Source of the DNA: Tateyamaria pelophila
Lineage (GTDB): Bacteria; Pseudomonadota; Alphaproteobacteria; Rhodobacterales; Rhodobacteraceae
Length of the DNA stretch: 64,000 nt
Direction of reading: 5' to 3'
Assembly: GCF_019966495.1 (NCBI RefSeq)
Contig: NZ_JAIMIA010000008.1
Coordinates: 28,139 to 92,138, forward strand
Shown: positions 19,490 to 29,316 of the stretch, in pieces
How the letters are laid out: every line of letters starts with the position of its first letter
Position numbering within the stretch: position 1 is the stretch's first letter
Program-made: the position numbers and the translations under genes
Notes under the pieces: generated by a model
Databases searched by the model: none
Told to the model about the DNA's origin: nothing
The model's input: the letters and a program-made list of their open reading frames with translations, nothing else

Positions 19490-20019
19490 ACTTCGACCAG
19501 ATCAGCACCGAAAATGGTGGCGGCATGCTCGGCCATGTAAATCCGTAGCCATGGGGTAAAACGCTCCGGGCTGCGCGCAATACGGGCCTTCAGCGCGTCG
19601 AAATCAACCCATTCGGTTGCCATGACTTCATCCGGATTTGGTACAAACGCAAATGGATCGGGCGCATGGCCGACATAGACGTCAACAACCTCGTGCTCGA
19701 TCAAGCCGCCGCCCACTTCGGCGCGATATTCCAGATGGTGGCGATTTCGCAGCGGCAGACCCTTGATGCCCAACTCGTCATCCAGACGGCGCACGGCGCA
19801 ATCCCCGGGCGCTTCGTCCCAATCGGGATGGGTGCAGCAGGTGTTCGCCCACAGGCCCGGCGTGTGATACTTCCCCATCGCCCGTTGCTGCAACAAAACC
19901 TCCCTACCCCGCAGGATAAAGACCGACACCGCCTTGTGCTTCAGCCCGCGTTCGTGGGCCTCCAGCTTTTCAACCGGGATGAGGGTGCCATCGACCCAGG
20001 CGGGGATCATGATGCTCAT
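19486..20019 (-). CDS. idi: Isopentenyl-diphosphate delta-isomerase, type 1
   Basis: 177 residues, Nudix fold. It converts IPP to DMAPP for the phytyl/geranylgeranyl tail and carotenoids. The catalytic Cys is in ANTCCTHP near residue 63, and the Nudix-like helix is RRLDDELGI with metal-binding Glu residues. The start overlaps the bchP stop as ATGA (4 bp). The bchP-idi order is the same as in Rhodobacter photosynthesis clusters. Confidence 0.96.
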   Translation of the reverse strand: MSIMIPAWVDGTLIPVEKLEAHERGLKHKAVSVFILRGREVLLQQRAMGKYHTPGLWANTCCTHPDWDEAPGDCAVRRLDDELGIKGLPLRNRHHLEYRAEVGGGLIEHEVVDVYVGHAPDPFAFVPNPDEVMATEWVDFDALKARIARSPERFTPWLRIYMAEHAATIFGADLVEV

Positions 20020-21233
20020 ACGTGGTTCGCTTTCACCAGCCCTGTCAGGTGGGCCATGTTCTTGATACCGATCTTAATGTGGGCCATGGGCCGCGCCGCG
20101 ACCAGCTTTTTATTCATATAAGCCTCAAATGTCAGCTTTTGAACATCTACATCATGACACAAGGACACAAACCGCTCGCGCCGGTCGTCTGAACGGTAAT
20201 ACGCGTTTTGCATGGCACCCAGAACCTTGAAGACCTGCTTGTGCTCGCGCATGAAGGCCTTTCGTGCCAGCCCCAGATTGACGATCCGCCCGGTCGCGAT
20301 CGTTGCGGCGGCGGCTGTGGCGGCGACACGACCGCCAAACATGGCGTAGTAGATGCCCTCGCCCGAGGACGGTGCAACAACGCCGGCTGCATCACCCGCC
20401 AGAACGACGTCATTCGCGTTGTCCCAGAACCGAAGCGGCTGCAATGGAATGGGCGCGCCTTCCTTGCGCAGTGTCTTGCACTCTGACAGTCCGGCGGACG
20501 CGCGCAATGCTGCGGTCGCATCCTTCAGGTCCACATCGGTGACGATTGTTCCCATGCCGACGCTGGTCGTATTTCCATGTGGGAAAATCCACCCGTAGAA
20601 ATCCGGGCTGATGGCCCCGTCATAAATCACGTCGCAGCGCGTCGGATCATAGGTGTCGTTGGCCGCAGGAGCCTCGATGATTTCATGATAGGCCAGCACA
20701 TACGGGATCTTGTCGCCGCCGGGCACCTCCTGGCGTGCCACCTTGGAGCGCGCACCGTCCGCACCGATGATGATCCGGGTTTGCAGCTTGCGCTCCTCTC
20801 CGGTTTCCTTGTCCCGGTAGATGACGAAGCGTTTGGCATTGCCAGCCTCACGCTCGATCCGCAGATAGGTGCCGGTGAACATCTCCGCCCCGGCTTCAAC
20901 GGCCCGCTGGCGCAGGAACGGATCGAAATCCTTGCGATCGACCATGCCGACAAAGCCATTCTCGATCGGGATGTCCACATGCCGCCCGCTGGGCGAGACC
21001 ATGCGCGCGGTGTTCACCTTGGCGACCAGCTGATCGTCGGTGATGTTGAAATCCTGCATAAGGCGCGGCGGAATAGCACCGCCACAAGGCTTGATCCGAC
21101 CATCGCGGTCGATCATTGCAACGGAATGGCCTGAGCGCGCCAAATCTTCGGCGGCTGTGGCGCCTGAGGGCCCACCACCCACAACGACTACATCATACAA
21201 GTGTCTATTCCCCCGGAACCAAGGTTGCATCAT
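20016..21233 (-). CDS. bchP: Geranylgeranyl diphosphate/bacteriochlorophyll reductase BchP
   Basis: 405 residues as called. FAD-dependent enzyme that reduces the geranylgeranyl tail of bacteriochlorophyll to phytyl. The dinucleotide fold is VVVVGGGPSGATAAEDLA near residue 15, followed by DRDGRIKPCGGAIPPRL, typical of the family. The ATG start overlaps the PucC-like gene by 29 bp. A TTG at 21200, just after that gene's stop and preceded by GGGGGAA, gives a 394-residue protein and is an equally good start. Confidence 0.95.
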   Translation of the reverse strand: MMQPWFRGNRHLYDVVVVGGGPSGATAAEDLARSGHSVAMIDRDGRIKPCGGAIPPRLMQDFNITDDQLVAKVNTARMVSPSGRHVDIPIENGFVGMVDRKDFDPFLRQRAVEAGAEMFTGTYLRIEREAGNAKRFVIYRDKETGEERKLQTRIIIGADGARSKVARQEVPGGDKIPYVLAYHEIIEAPAANDTYDPTRCDVIYDGAISPDFYGWIFPHGNTTSVGMGTIVTDVDLKDATAALRASAGLSECKTLRKEGAPIPLQPLRFWDNANDVVLAGDAAGVVAPSSGEGIYYAMFGGRVAATAAAATIATGRIVNLGLARKAFMREHKQVFKVLGAMQNAYYRSDDRRERFVSLCHDVDVQKLTFEAYMNKKLVAARPMAHIKIGIKNMAHLTGLVKANHV

Positions 21234-22464
21234 TCATATCAGACGCCGCACGCATCACCCGCGCTGCCACAAGGGCCGCGATGAGGAAAAGTGCAGCTTC
21301 GAGCGTGAACACCGACGCATAGGCGGCGGCATCCGGTAATATCATTCGGGTCAAGTCCAGCATGCTGGTGGCGATCAGCCCGGCCAGGCCCGCGGCAATC
21401 GCCTGGGCCGCCCCAAAGACGCCCATCCGCGTGCCCGCGGCTTCGGCATGTGCTGCGGCCAGTTGCATCATCGATCCGACGGCACCCACAACGAACAAAC
21501 CGTTGCCAAGACCCAAAACGACGGTGCTTGGCACCAAGGGCAGACCCGTAGCAAAGCCCAAAAGGCCCATCGCGGACAGGACACAGCCCGTCACGGCCCA
21601 GAACCGGAGACTTCCAATCGCGAAATGCGACAAGACACCAGCCGCGATCATCCCCAGCAGCGCCGCGCCATCCTTGCCACCGGACAGCTTGGTGCTGTCC
21701 TCCGGGCTGAGGCCGTGAATATGCCCAGCAAAGGGTTCAAAGATCAGCTCGGACAGGAAAAAGGCGAGGATCGACAGGAAAACAAAACCCGTGAACTTGC
21801 GCGCAACGGGATCAGACCATGTGATCCGCAAGCCTTCCATCAGCGGCATATCTTCGACCACAGGCGCAGGCGGCAAATGCCGCTCAACCCGCCAAGTGGC
21901 AATGACGCACAACAGGCAGGCGATCGCACCCACAACGGCAACCACAGCCACCAGTCGGGCCGGGCTGTAAGGCTCAAGCGCGATACCCGTCCCGATGGAG
22001 GCAAAGATTGCGCCCGCAATCAGGAGCAGCCACGCCAATGTGGCCGATGCCCCCTTGCGCGGGCCGGTGACGCTGGCCAGCAGCGCCAGAAACGACGTGC
22101 CTGCGGCACCAATGCCCAGTCCGATCGCGGCATAGGCAGTGATCCAGATCGCAAAGGCCCACTGTATCGAGGTCTCGGCCACCTGAATACCCCACGCAGC
22201 GCCGACGACACCCATTGCCACAACGGCGATACCGCCGAGGATGAACGGCGTTCGCCCCCCTTTGATATCAGAGCGATGGCCCCAGACCGGTCGGGTCAGT
22301 TGCACGCCGTAATGGAGCGCGACGAGCAGACCCGGCAGCAAGGCAGGCAAGGCCAGCTCTACGGTCATCAGCCGATTGAACAGGTTCAACGGCAATGCGG
22401 CCAAACCGCCGATGGCCGCGTTCACCAGGCACAAACGTACCAATGTCATCCAACCAACGCTCAT
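21205..22464 (-). CDS. PucC-family MFS protein between bchG and bchP
   Basis: 419 residues with twelve hydrophobic segments. It belongs to the BCD/PucC branch of the major facilitator superfamily (LVALHYGVQLTRPVWGHRSD with the branch-specific charged loop). It is the counterpart of the bchG-bchP intergenic ORF (ORF428) of Rhodobacter. These proteins help deliver bacteriochlorophyll to light-harvesting apoproteins. It overlaps bchG by 4 bp, so it is part of a tight operon. Confidence 0.92.
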   Translation of the reverse strand: MSVGWMTLVRLCLVNAAIGGLAALPLNLFNRLMTVELALPALLPGLLVALHYGVQLTRPVWGHRSDIKGGRTPFILGGIAVVAMGVVGAAWGIQVAETSIQWAFAIWITAYAAIGLGIGAAGTSFLALLASVTGPRKGASATLAWLLLIAGAIFASIGTGIALEPYSPARLVAVVAVVGAIACLLCVIATWRVERHLPPAPVVEDMPLMEGLRITWSDPVARKFTGFVFLSILAFFLSELIFEPFAGHIHGLSPEDSTKLSGGKDGAALLGMIAAGVLSHFAIGSLRFWAVTGCVLSAMGLLGFATGLPLVPSTVVLGLGNGLFVVGAVGSMMQLAAAHAEAAGTRMGVFGAAQAIAAGLAGLIATSMLDLTRMILPDAAAYASVFTLEAALFLIAALVAARVMRAASDMNDATLVPGE

Positions 22465-23360
22465 CCCAACCCCCTCAGGGCAAAGGCCGCAACCATCATG
22501 CCGGCCACATAGAGCGTAACGCCCGTGCCATTATACCAGGGCGCCTTGGCCCTTGGGTCTTTGAACATGACCGTCATCGCCCAGAATTGCAGATACAGAA
22601 CGGTGAAGATGCCCGCTGCGTGGGTGACTTGCCCCCACAGTGCGAGCAAAACCATTACGATGATCTGCGGCACCGCCATCACGAGGCAGGCCACCTGTGC
22701 CGCCTTGCGCGGACCAAGGGTGACAGGCAGGGAATTCACGCCCATCTGCCGGTCACCTTCAAGCGCCTTGAAATCATTGAGGGTCATGATGCCGTGCGCG
22801 CCCAATCCGTAAAGCAGGGCGATCAACAGCACTTCCGCACGGGGCGCGCCGGCGCTCAGCACCGCCGCACCCGTGATCCAGGGCAATGTCTCATAACTCA
22901 GGCCCACAAGGCCCGGACCCCACCAGCCGGATCGCTTCATCCGCACAGGTTCAGCGGAATAGGCCCAGGCGGCCAGAACGCCGACAACAGTCGCCGCAAA
23001 ACCCCAGGGCCCCAACTGCCAGCCGACAAACAACGACAGAACTGACATGCCCAACGCGATCCACAGCCCCCAACGGCCCGGAATGCGCCCCGATGGAATC
23101 GGACGATCCGGTTCGTTGATGGCATCTACGTGACGATCGCACCAGTCATTGGCGGCCTGGCTCATCCCGCACACGATGGGACCGGCCAGCAAAACACCCA
23201 GCAGCACCAGATACCATTGCCCGGAAGGCGATACACCAGAAGAGATCACGCCGCACACATAGGCCCACATCGGTGGGAACCACGTGATCGGTTTGATCAA
23301 ACGAAGGGCAGCCGCAGGGTCAGGATAACGGCGCACGGTCAAAGGCTGACTAACATCCAT
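22461..23360 (-). CDS. bchG: Bacteriochlorophyll synthase BchG
   Basis: 299-residue UbiA-type prenyltransferase, integral membrane, that esterifies bacteriochlorophyllide a with geranylgeranyl diphosphate. The two Asp-rich Mg-binding motifs are visible: NDWCDRHVDAINEPDRPIPSG and LNDFKALEGDRQMG. A perfect PpsR-type site begins 2 bp upstream of the start codon, so the gene can be repressed separately from ppsR. Confidence 0.96.
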   Translation of the reverse strand: MDVSQPLTVRRYPDPAAALRLIKPITWFPPMWAYVCGVISSGVSPSGQWYLVLLGVLLAGPIVCGMSQAANDWCDRHVDAINEPDRPIPSGRIPGRWGLWIALGMSVLSLFVGWQLGPWGFAATVVGVLAAWAYSAEPVRMKRSGWWGPGLVGLSYETLPWITGAAVLSAGAPRAEVLLIALLYGLGAHGIMTLNDFKALEGDRQMGVNSLPVTLGPRKAAQVACLVMAVPQIIVMVLLALWGQVTHAAGIFTVLYLQFWAMTVMFKDPRAKAPWYNGTGVTLYVAGMMVAAFALRGLG

Positions 23361-23361
23361 G

Positions 23362-23379
23362 TGTCAACTATGTCTGACA
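23362..23379 (-). promoter_or_regulatory. PpsR/CrtJ operator upstream of bchG
   Basis: TGTCAACTATGTCTGACA fits TGT-N12-ACA. It lies in the 55-bp gap between ppsR and bchG. A second, outward-facing repeat (CTGACAC at 23374, GTGTCAG at 23396) overlaps it and may extend the operator. It suggests repression of bchG-PucC-bchP-idi by the protein encoded just upstream. Confidence 0.85.
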
Positions 23380-23415
23380 CTTTGAGTCGGCGCAAGTGTC
23401 AGGCTGCTGTGTCAG

Positions 23416-24828
23416 TCACTCTTTTGCCAACAGCCCGTATTTGCGTAGTTTGACATACAAAGACTGGCGCGAAAGTCCGAGCATTTCAGCCGCCGCAACG
23501 CGATTGTTGCGCGTCAGGTTGACGGCTGTTTCGATGCAGATCTTCTCCACCACGTCCGTCGTTTCCGCCACGATATCTTTCAGCGACGCAGATCCGACAA
23601 GATTCATCACGTTCGCGCTCGGATCATTTACCGTCGGCTGACCCTCTGCCTTGCGAACACCCTCAAGGCGGCTCACATCACGCAGAATCAGAGCAATGAC
23701 GGGGTGTTCGGGGTCCTTTAGGCGCGTCGCCGACATTTCGACCGGCACCCGCGCGCCAAGGTCATTGACCAATCGCGTCGCATAGGCCCGCATGTAACCG
23801 GACCGGCCGGTATTTTCCAAAAGCACATCCAGGTCGACCTGACCGCGCGCCATGAAATCCGATAGTTTGACGCCAATCACGTCGCCCTTATGCGCCGCGC
23901 CAATCAGATTGAGGAACGCGTCGTTCACCGACAGGACGGCGCCCTGAGTATCCGTAAACACGATACCGTCGGTCGTTTGCTGAACCAGAGCCGTCGCGTG
24001 GCTGCTTGAGGCCTCCTCGGATGCGGACACGTCCGCATCGTCCAGCAGGCGACACATCAGAATACGCTGACCGCCCGCCCGGAACACGAAAGGCACCAGT
24101 GACAGGGCCTGGCGGGTACGGGTCGCCCGCACGGTAACCGGACCTGCGTCATTCGACAGCGTCGCGTTCATTAAACTGCTTACAAGTTCACTGCCGGACC
24201 GATCCGAAAACAAACTCGCAAAGGTGGCGCCGGTCAATGCGTCCGGCTTCATCCCCAGCAGCGTCGCGGCCCGGCCGTTGGCATCCTCAACCCGGCCCGT
24301 CTGGACCGACACAAAGACCACGGCGTCCTGCACATTGGCCATGACCACGCGGTAGCGGGCATCAAACTCGCGCCGCGCCTCATAGCCCTGTTCAAGAGCG
24401 ATTTGCGCCTGCACCAATTGCTGCTGCGTTTCCGCAATGGGGCGCAAATCCCGACCCAGGAGCAAGGCCGCATTTTCATGGCCAAACCGGTGAAAGGTAT
24501 AGCGGACGGGGTACTGCCATACCGCGTTGTCCGAGTGGTTCAGCTCAAGCGGTTTCCTCGGAACGCTACCTTCCAGATATTTCGCATGCGCTGTATTGAA
24601 CTTTTCCACGCTTTCCACGGTCAGAAAATCGACGATGGGTCGGCCTTCCCAGTGGCGGAGATTTCCAAGAGTGGCGTCATTGGCGTTCAAAACCACGGAA
24701 AGAACGATGCCCTGCTGCGACACAACCAAGGCAATGTCAGAAGCAGCCCCTATTATACTACTTAGGAACTCAGGCTCAATGAGCGGAACAGATCCGCTCG
24801 TCCAAAAATTACTGCCGCGGGAGGTCAT
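23416..24828 (-). CDS. ppsR: Transcriptional repressor PpsR/CrtJ
   Basis: 470 residues: an N-domain, two PAS domains (about 150-240 and 270-370) and a C-terminal Fis-type helix-turn-helix ending LGLSRQSLYVKLRKYGLL. It represses bch, crt and puc genes under high O2 or light. Two cysteines are retained at places matching the redox pair of Rhodobacter PpsR: RILMCRLLDD and VEKICIETAV, the latter just before the HTH. It overlaps ppaA by 4 bp, so repressor and antirepressor are made together. Confidence 0.96.
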   Translation of the reverse strand: MTSRGSNFWTSGSVPLIEPEFLSSIIGAASDIALVVSQQGIVLSVVLNANDATLGNLRHWEGRPIVDFLTVESVEKFNTAHAKYLEGSVPRKPLELNHSDNAVWQYPVRYTFHRFGHENAALLLGRDLRPIAETQQQLVQAQIALEQGYEARREFDARYRVVMANVQDAVVFVSVQTGRVEDANGRAATLLGMKPDALTGATFASLFSDRSGSELVSSLMNATLSNDAGPVTVRATRTRQALSLVPFVFRAGGQRILMCRLLDDADVSASEEASSSHATALVQQTTDGIVFTDTQGAVLSVNDAFLNLIGAAHKGDVIGVKLSDFMARGQVDLDVLLENTGRSGYMRAYATRLVNDLGARVPVEMSATRLKDPEHPVIALILRDVSRLEGVRKAEGQPTVNDPSANVMNLVGSASLKDIVAETTDVVEKICIETAVNLTRNNRVAAAEMLGLSRQSLYVKLRKYGLLAKE

Positions 24829-25619
24829 CGTCCACCTAGTGCCTTCTGTCGTTTTGCGCAGAAGCTCACCACGTCTTTCACAAAGTTTGTGACCAAATCT
24901 ACGTCCGTATATTCTTTGATCCCACCCAGATCACCTTTGATCGGACCCCCGAGGGCGAGCACGGGTGGAGCAGTGGCGAGGGCGCGCACCTTATCGACAG
25001 TTCTGGCAACATATTCGAGCGGTGCACCGCGCGCGCATGAAAATAGGACCATATCGGGTTGATCGAACTTGATGCGCTCTTCTATCTCTTTTGAGCTTTC
25101 GCAGAAGGCAACGCTTGCATCACACCCCAGACGGCGCAACTGGCCTCCGGCAACAGTCGCGCCCAGGAAATGCTGTTCACCTTCTGGTACGACGACCAAG
25201 GCGCTCAATACTTCCGCAGCGTTGGCGGCAGATCGACACGTCGCGTCCACTGATGCTTCGATCAGAAGAGACTGGAGGCGCAATGACCCAACCGTGACTT
25301 CTGCAAAATCTATATCGGACGTCACCCAAAGCTCACCGAGACACACGGCCGTCTGCGGGATATAAAGGTCAATCACAGTATCAACGGTCAAACGATAGCC
25401 ACGCAACTCATGCATGACCTGTACGGGATCGAACCACTTCGGCGACAGGGTCGCGCGGACCAGATAGTCCAAGACGACACTACGTGCACCTGTTGCACCG
25501 ACATTCTGCCTCTCGGACAGAAACTTCAGTACTTGAGAAGCGAGAGGTCCCGAGTCTTGGTCCTTTTTTCCCGAACCGAATTGTCCAAATGTGTCGTCAT
25601 GCGTCATAAAACACCCCAA
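24825..25619 (-). CDS. ppaA: B12-binding light-responsive regulator PpaA/AerR
   Basis: 264 residues. The C-terminal half is a SCHIC-type cobalamin-binding domain: VVVPEGEQHFLGATVAGGQLRRLGC carries the His that contacts B12 (near residue 150), followed by DMVLFSCARGAPLEYV. PpaA/AerR senses light or redox through cobalamin and antagonises PpsR. It is the first gene of the minus-strand arm and diverges from bchF across three TGT-N12-ACA sites. Confidence 0.93.
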   Translation of the reverse strand: MGCFMTHDDTFGQFGSGKKDQDSGPLASQVLKFLSERQNVGATGARSVVLDYLVRATLSPKWFDPVQVMHELRGYRLTVDTVIDLYIPQTAVCLGELWVTSDIDFAEVTVGSLRLQSLLIEASVDATCRSAANAAEVLSALVVVPEGEQHFLGATVAGGQLRRLGCDASVAFCESSKEIEERIKFDQPDMVLFSCARGAPLEYVARTVDKVRALATAPPVLALGGPIKGDLGGIKEYTDVDLVTNFVKDVVSFCAKRQKALGGR

Positions 25620-25696
25620 TCGGCAGCAACGCAGTTGACGACTCTGGCGCTTCAGAGTCGCGGGTTGACTAAAACTGTCTGCCTGACAGGCCGGAA

Positions 25697-25714
25697 TGTC
25701 AACTGTATTTGACA
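25697..25714 (+). promoter_or_regulatory. PpsR/CrtJ operator near ppaA
   Basis: TGTCAACTGTATTTGACA is a perfect TGT-N12-ACA palindrome, 78 bp from the ppaA start. A short CTGTC-TGC-CTGACAG-like repeat lies just before it (25675-25689). Placement suggests repression of the ppaA-ppsR arm. Confidence 0.87.
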
Positions 25715-25803
25715 GTTTTCATGCCTTGAAGCCCGAATTTGCACTATAATGAACCGAGCGATAGCCCATATTTTATGAGACACAGCCATAATACACACGA
25801 CCA

Positions 25804-25821
25804 TGTCAGCTAAATCGAACA
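25804..25821 (+). promoter_or_regulatory. Weaker TGT-N12-ACA site
   Basis: TGTCAGCTAAATCGAACA keeps the outer TGT/ACA but loses the inner C...G symmetry. It is 16 bp from the next site, so the two could bind PpsR cooperatively. Confidence 0.55.
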
Positions 25822-25837
25822 GCACACCGCTGCAGAC

Positions 25838-25855
25838 TGTAAGTTTTAATTGACA
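25838..25855 (+). promoter_or_regulatory. PpsR/CrtJ operator overlapping the bchF promoter
   Basis: TGTAAGTTTTAATTGACA fits TGT-N12-ACA. Its last six bases (TTGACA, 25850-25855) also form an ideal -35 box, with TACATT about 18 bp downstream as a weak -10. Binding would block the promoter of the bchF-to-cycA superoperon. Confidence 0.85.
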
Positions 25856-25911
25856 CTTTTCCTCTCGCGTCGGTACATTTGGTTCAGGAACTATCAACGA
25901 GGCAAGCGTTC

Positions 25912-27693
<1,782 letters not shown>

Positions 27694-27695
<2 letters not shown>

Positions 27696-27747
27696 TCCAC
27701 TTCTTCATCTTGCCAAATAAACTCCGGGGTCTGGGGCAGCGCCCCAG
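27694..27747 (-). repeat. Extragenic palindromic repeat between bchN and bchB
   Basis: On the minus strand it reads as a 7-bp hairpin (CTGGGGC-AGC-GCCCCAG, 27731-27747), then GGAGTTTATTTGGCAAGATG and further purines. The same tail, with 21 of 23 bases identical, occurs before bchL in the opposite orientation. The hairpin abuts the bchB ribosome site (AGAGG at 27746-27750), so it could also tune bchB translation. Confidence 0.65.
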
Positions 27748-27756
27748 AGGTCTCAT

Positions 27757-29316
27757 ATGAAACTCACTGTCTGGACATACGAAGGGCCGCCCCATGTGGG
27801 GGCCATGCGCGTCGCCACCGGCATGACGGGCCTGCACTATGTGCTGCACGCGCCGCAGGGCGACACCTATGCCGACCTGCTGTTCACAATGATCGAACGG
27901 CGCAATCACCGCCCGCCCGTCACCTACACGACATTTCAGGCCCGTGATCTGGGGGCCGACACCGCAAATCTGTTCAAGACAGCCGCCCAGGACGCCTATG
28001 ACCGGTTCAAGCCCGAAGCGATCATCGTTGGAGCGTCCTGCACTGCGGAATTGATTCAGGACGATCCCGGCGGCATGGCTGAAACCATGGGCCTTCCCGT
28101 GCCCGTGATCCCGCTCGAATTGCCGTCTTACCAGCGCAAGGAAAACTTTGGCGCGGACGAGACGTTCTTTCAGATCGTCAAGGCCCTCGCCAAACCGATG
28201 GACCGCACGAAGCAGATCACGGCCAACCTGATTGGCCCGACGGCCCTCGGCTTCCGGCATCGCGACGACATTCAGGAAGTGACCGCACTGTTGTCCGATA
28301 TGGGCATCAGCGTAAACGTCGTGGCGCCCATGACGTCCTCACCCAGTGACATTGCCCGCATGGGTGCGGCTCATTTCAACGTTCTGATGTATCCCGAAAC
28401 CGCCGAATCCGCAGCCCGCTGGATGGAGAGGGAGCTTGGACAATCTTATACTAAGATTGTGCCGATCGGCGTTGGCGCGACCCGTGATTTCGTGAACGAA
28501 ATGGCCGCGCTGACCGGTGTGGCCCCCTATATGGACGAAACCCGTCTGCGCTTGCCCTGGTATTCCAAATCCGTCGACAGCACGTACCTGACCGGGAAGC
28601 GTGTCTTTGTATTCGGAGACGGCAGCCATGTTCTGGCAGCCGCCCGCGTCGCGCAGGATGAAATGGGTTTCGAAGTTGTGGGCATGGGATGCTACAACCG
28701 GGAAATGGCACGGCCCGTTCGCGCCAAAGCCAAGGAAATGGGGCTTGAGGCCACCATCACCGACGACTACCTGGAAGTTGAGCGCGTGATCGAAGCGCTT
28801 CAGCCTGAAATGATCCTTGGCACCCAGATGGAGCGCCACATCGGCAAACGTCTCGGTATTCCCTGTGCCGTGATTTCCGCTCCAGTTCATGTGCAGGACT
28901 TTCCGGCGCGCTATTCGCCACAAATGGGAATCGAAGGCGCAAATGTGCTTTTCGACACATGGGTACATCCTCTGGTCATGGGGCTGGAGGAGCATTTGCT
29001 CCATATGTTCCGGGACGATTTCGAGTTTCACGATGCGGCCGGTCCGTCGCATCACGGTGGCCATGCGCCTGCGGCAAGCGTGGAGGGGGGGCCAGCCCCC
29101 CAGCCTGCGGCTTCCCCCCGGGATATTTCCAGCCAGGAGAAGATCACTGGTTCGGACGTCATCTGGTTGGATGATGCAGAAAAAGAATTGAAGAAGATTC
29201 CCTTCTTTGTGCGCGGCAAGGCCCGCCGCAATACGGAAAACTACGCGGCCGAGCGCGGCGTGGCCCAGATATCAATCGACACTCTTTACGAGGCAAAGGC
29301 CCACTATGCGCGATGA
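27757..29316 (+). CDS. bchB: Light-independent protochlorophyllide reductase subunit B
   Basis: 519 residues, NifK-like. N-terminal [15 protein letters not shown] is diagnostic. It completes the DPOR cluster site with BchN. Residues about 435-470 are a low-complexity linker rich in Gly, Pro and Ala, encoded by a palindromic repeat, before the conserved C-terminal domain ([25 protein letters not shown]). The frame is kept through the repeat, so the protein should be intact. It overlaps bchH by 11 bp. Confidence 0.96.
   Translation: MKLTVWTYEGPPHVGAMRVATGMTGLHYVLHAPQGDTYADLLFTMIERRNHRPPVTYTTFQARDLGADTANLFKTAAQDAYDRFKPEAIIVGASCTAELIQDDPGGMAETMGLPVPVIPLELPSYQRKENFGADETFFQIVKALAKPMDRTKQITANLIGPTALGFRHRDDIQEVTALLSDMGISVNVVAPMTSSPSDIARMGAAHFNVLMYPETAESAARWMERELGQSYTKIVPIGVGATRDFVNEMAALTGVAPYMDETRLRLPWYSKSVDSTYLTGKRVFVFGDGSHVLAAARVAQDEMGFEVVGMGCYNREMARPVRAKAKEMGLEATITDDYLEVERVIEALQPEMILGTQMERHIGKRLGIPCAVISAPVHVQDFPARYSPQMGIEGANVLFDTWVHPLVMGLEEHLLHMFRDDFEFHDAAGPSHHGGHAPAASVEGGPAPQPAASPRDISSQEKITGSDVIWLDDAEKELKKIPFFVRGKARRNTENYAAERGVAQISIDTLYEAKAHYAR
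29080..29146 (+). repeat. Palindromic repeat element inside bchB, read in frame
   Basis: A G7 run then CCAG and C6 (hairpin 29086-29101), a second small stem (AGCC-TGC-GGCT), and CCCGGGATATTTCC followed by purines. This resembles the hairpin-plus-purine-tail extragenic repeats common in Rhodobacteraceae and seen between neighbouring bch genes. It encodes about 22 linker residues of BchB. Confidence 0.55.
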
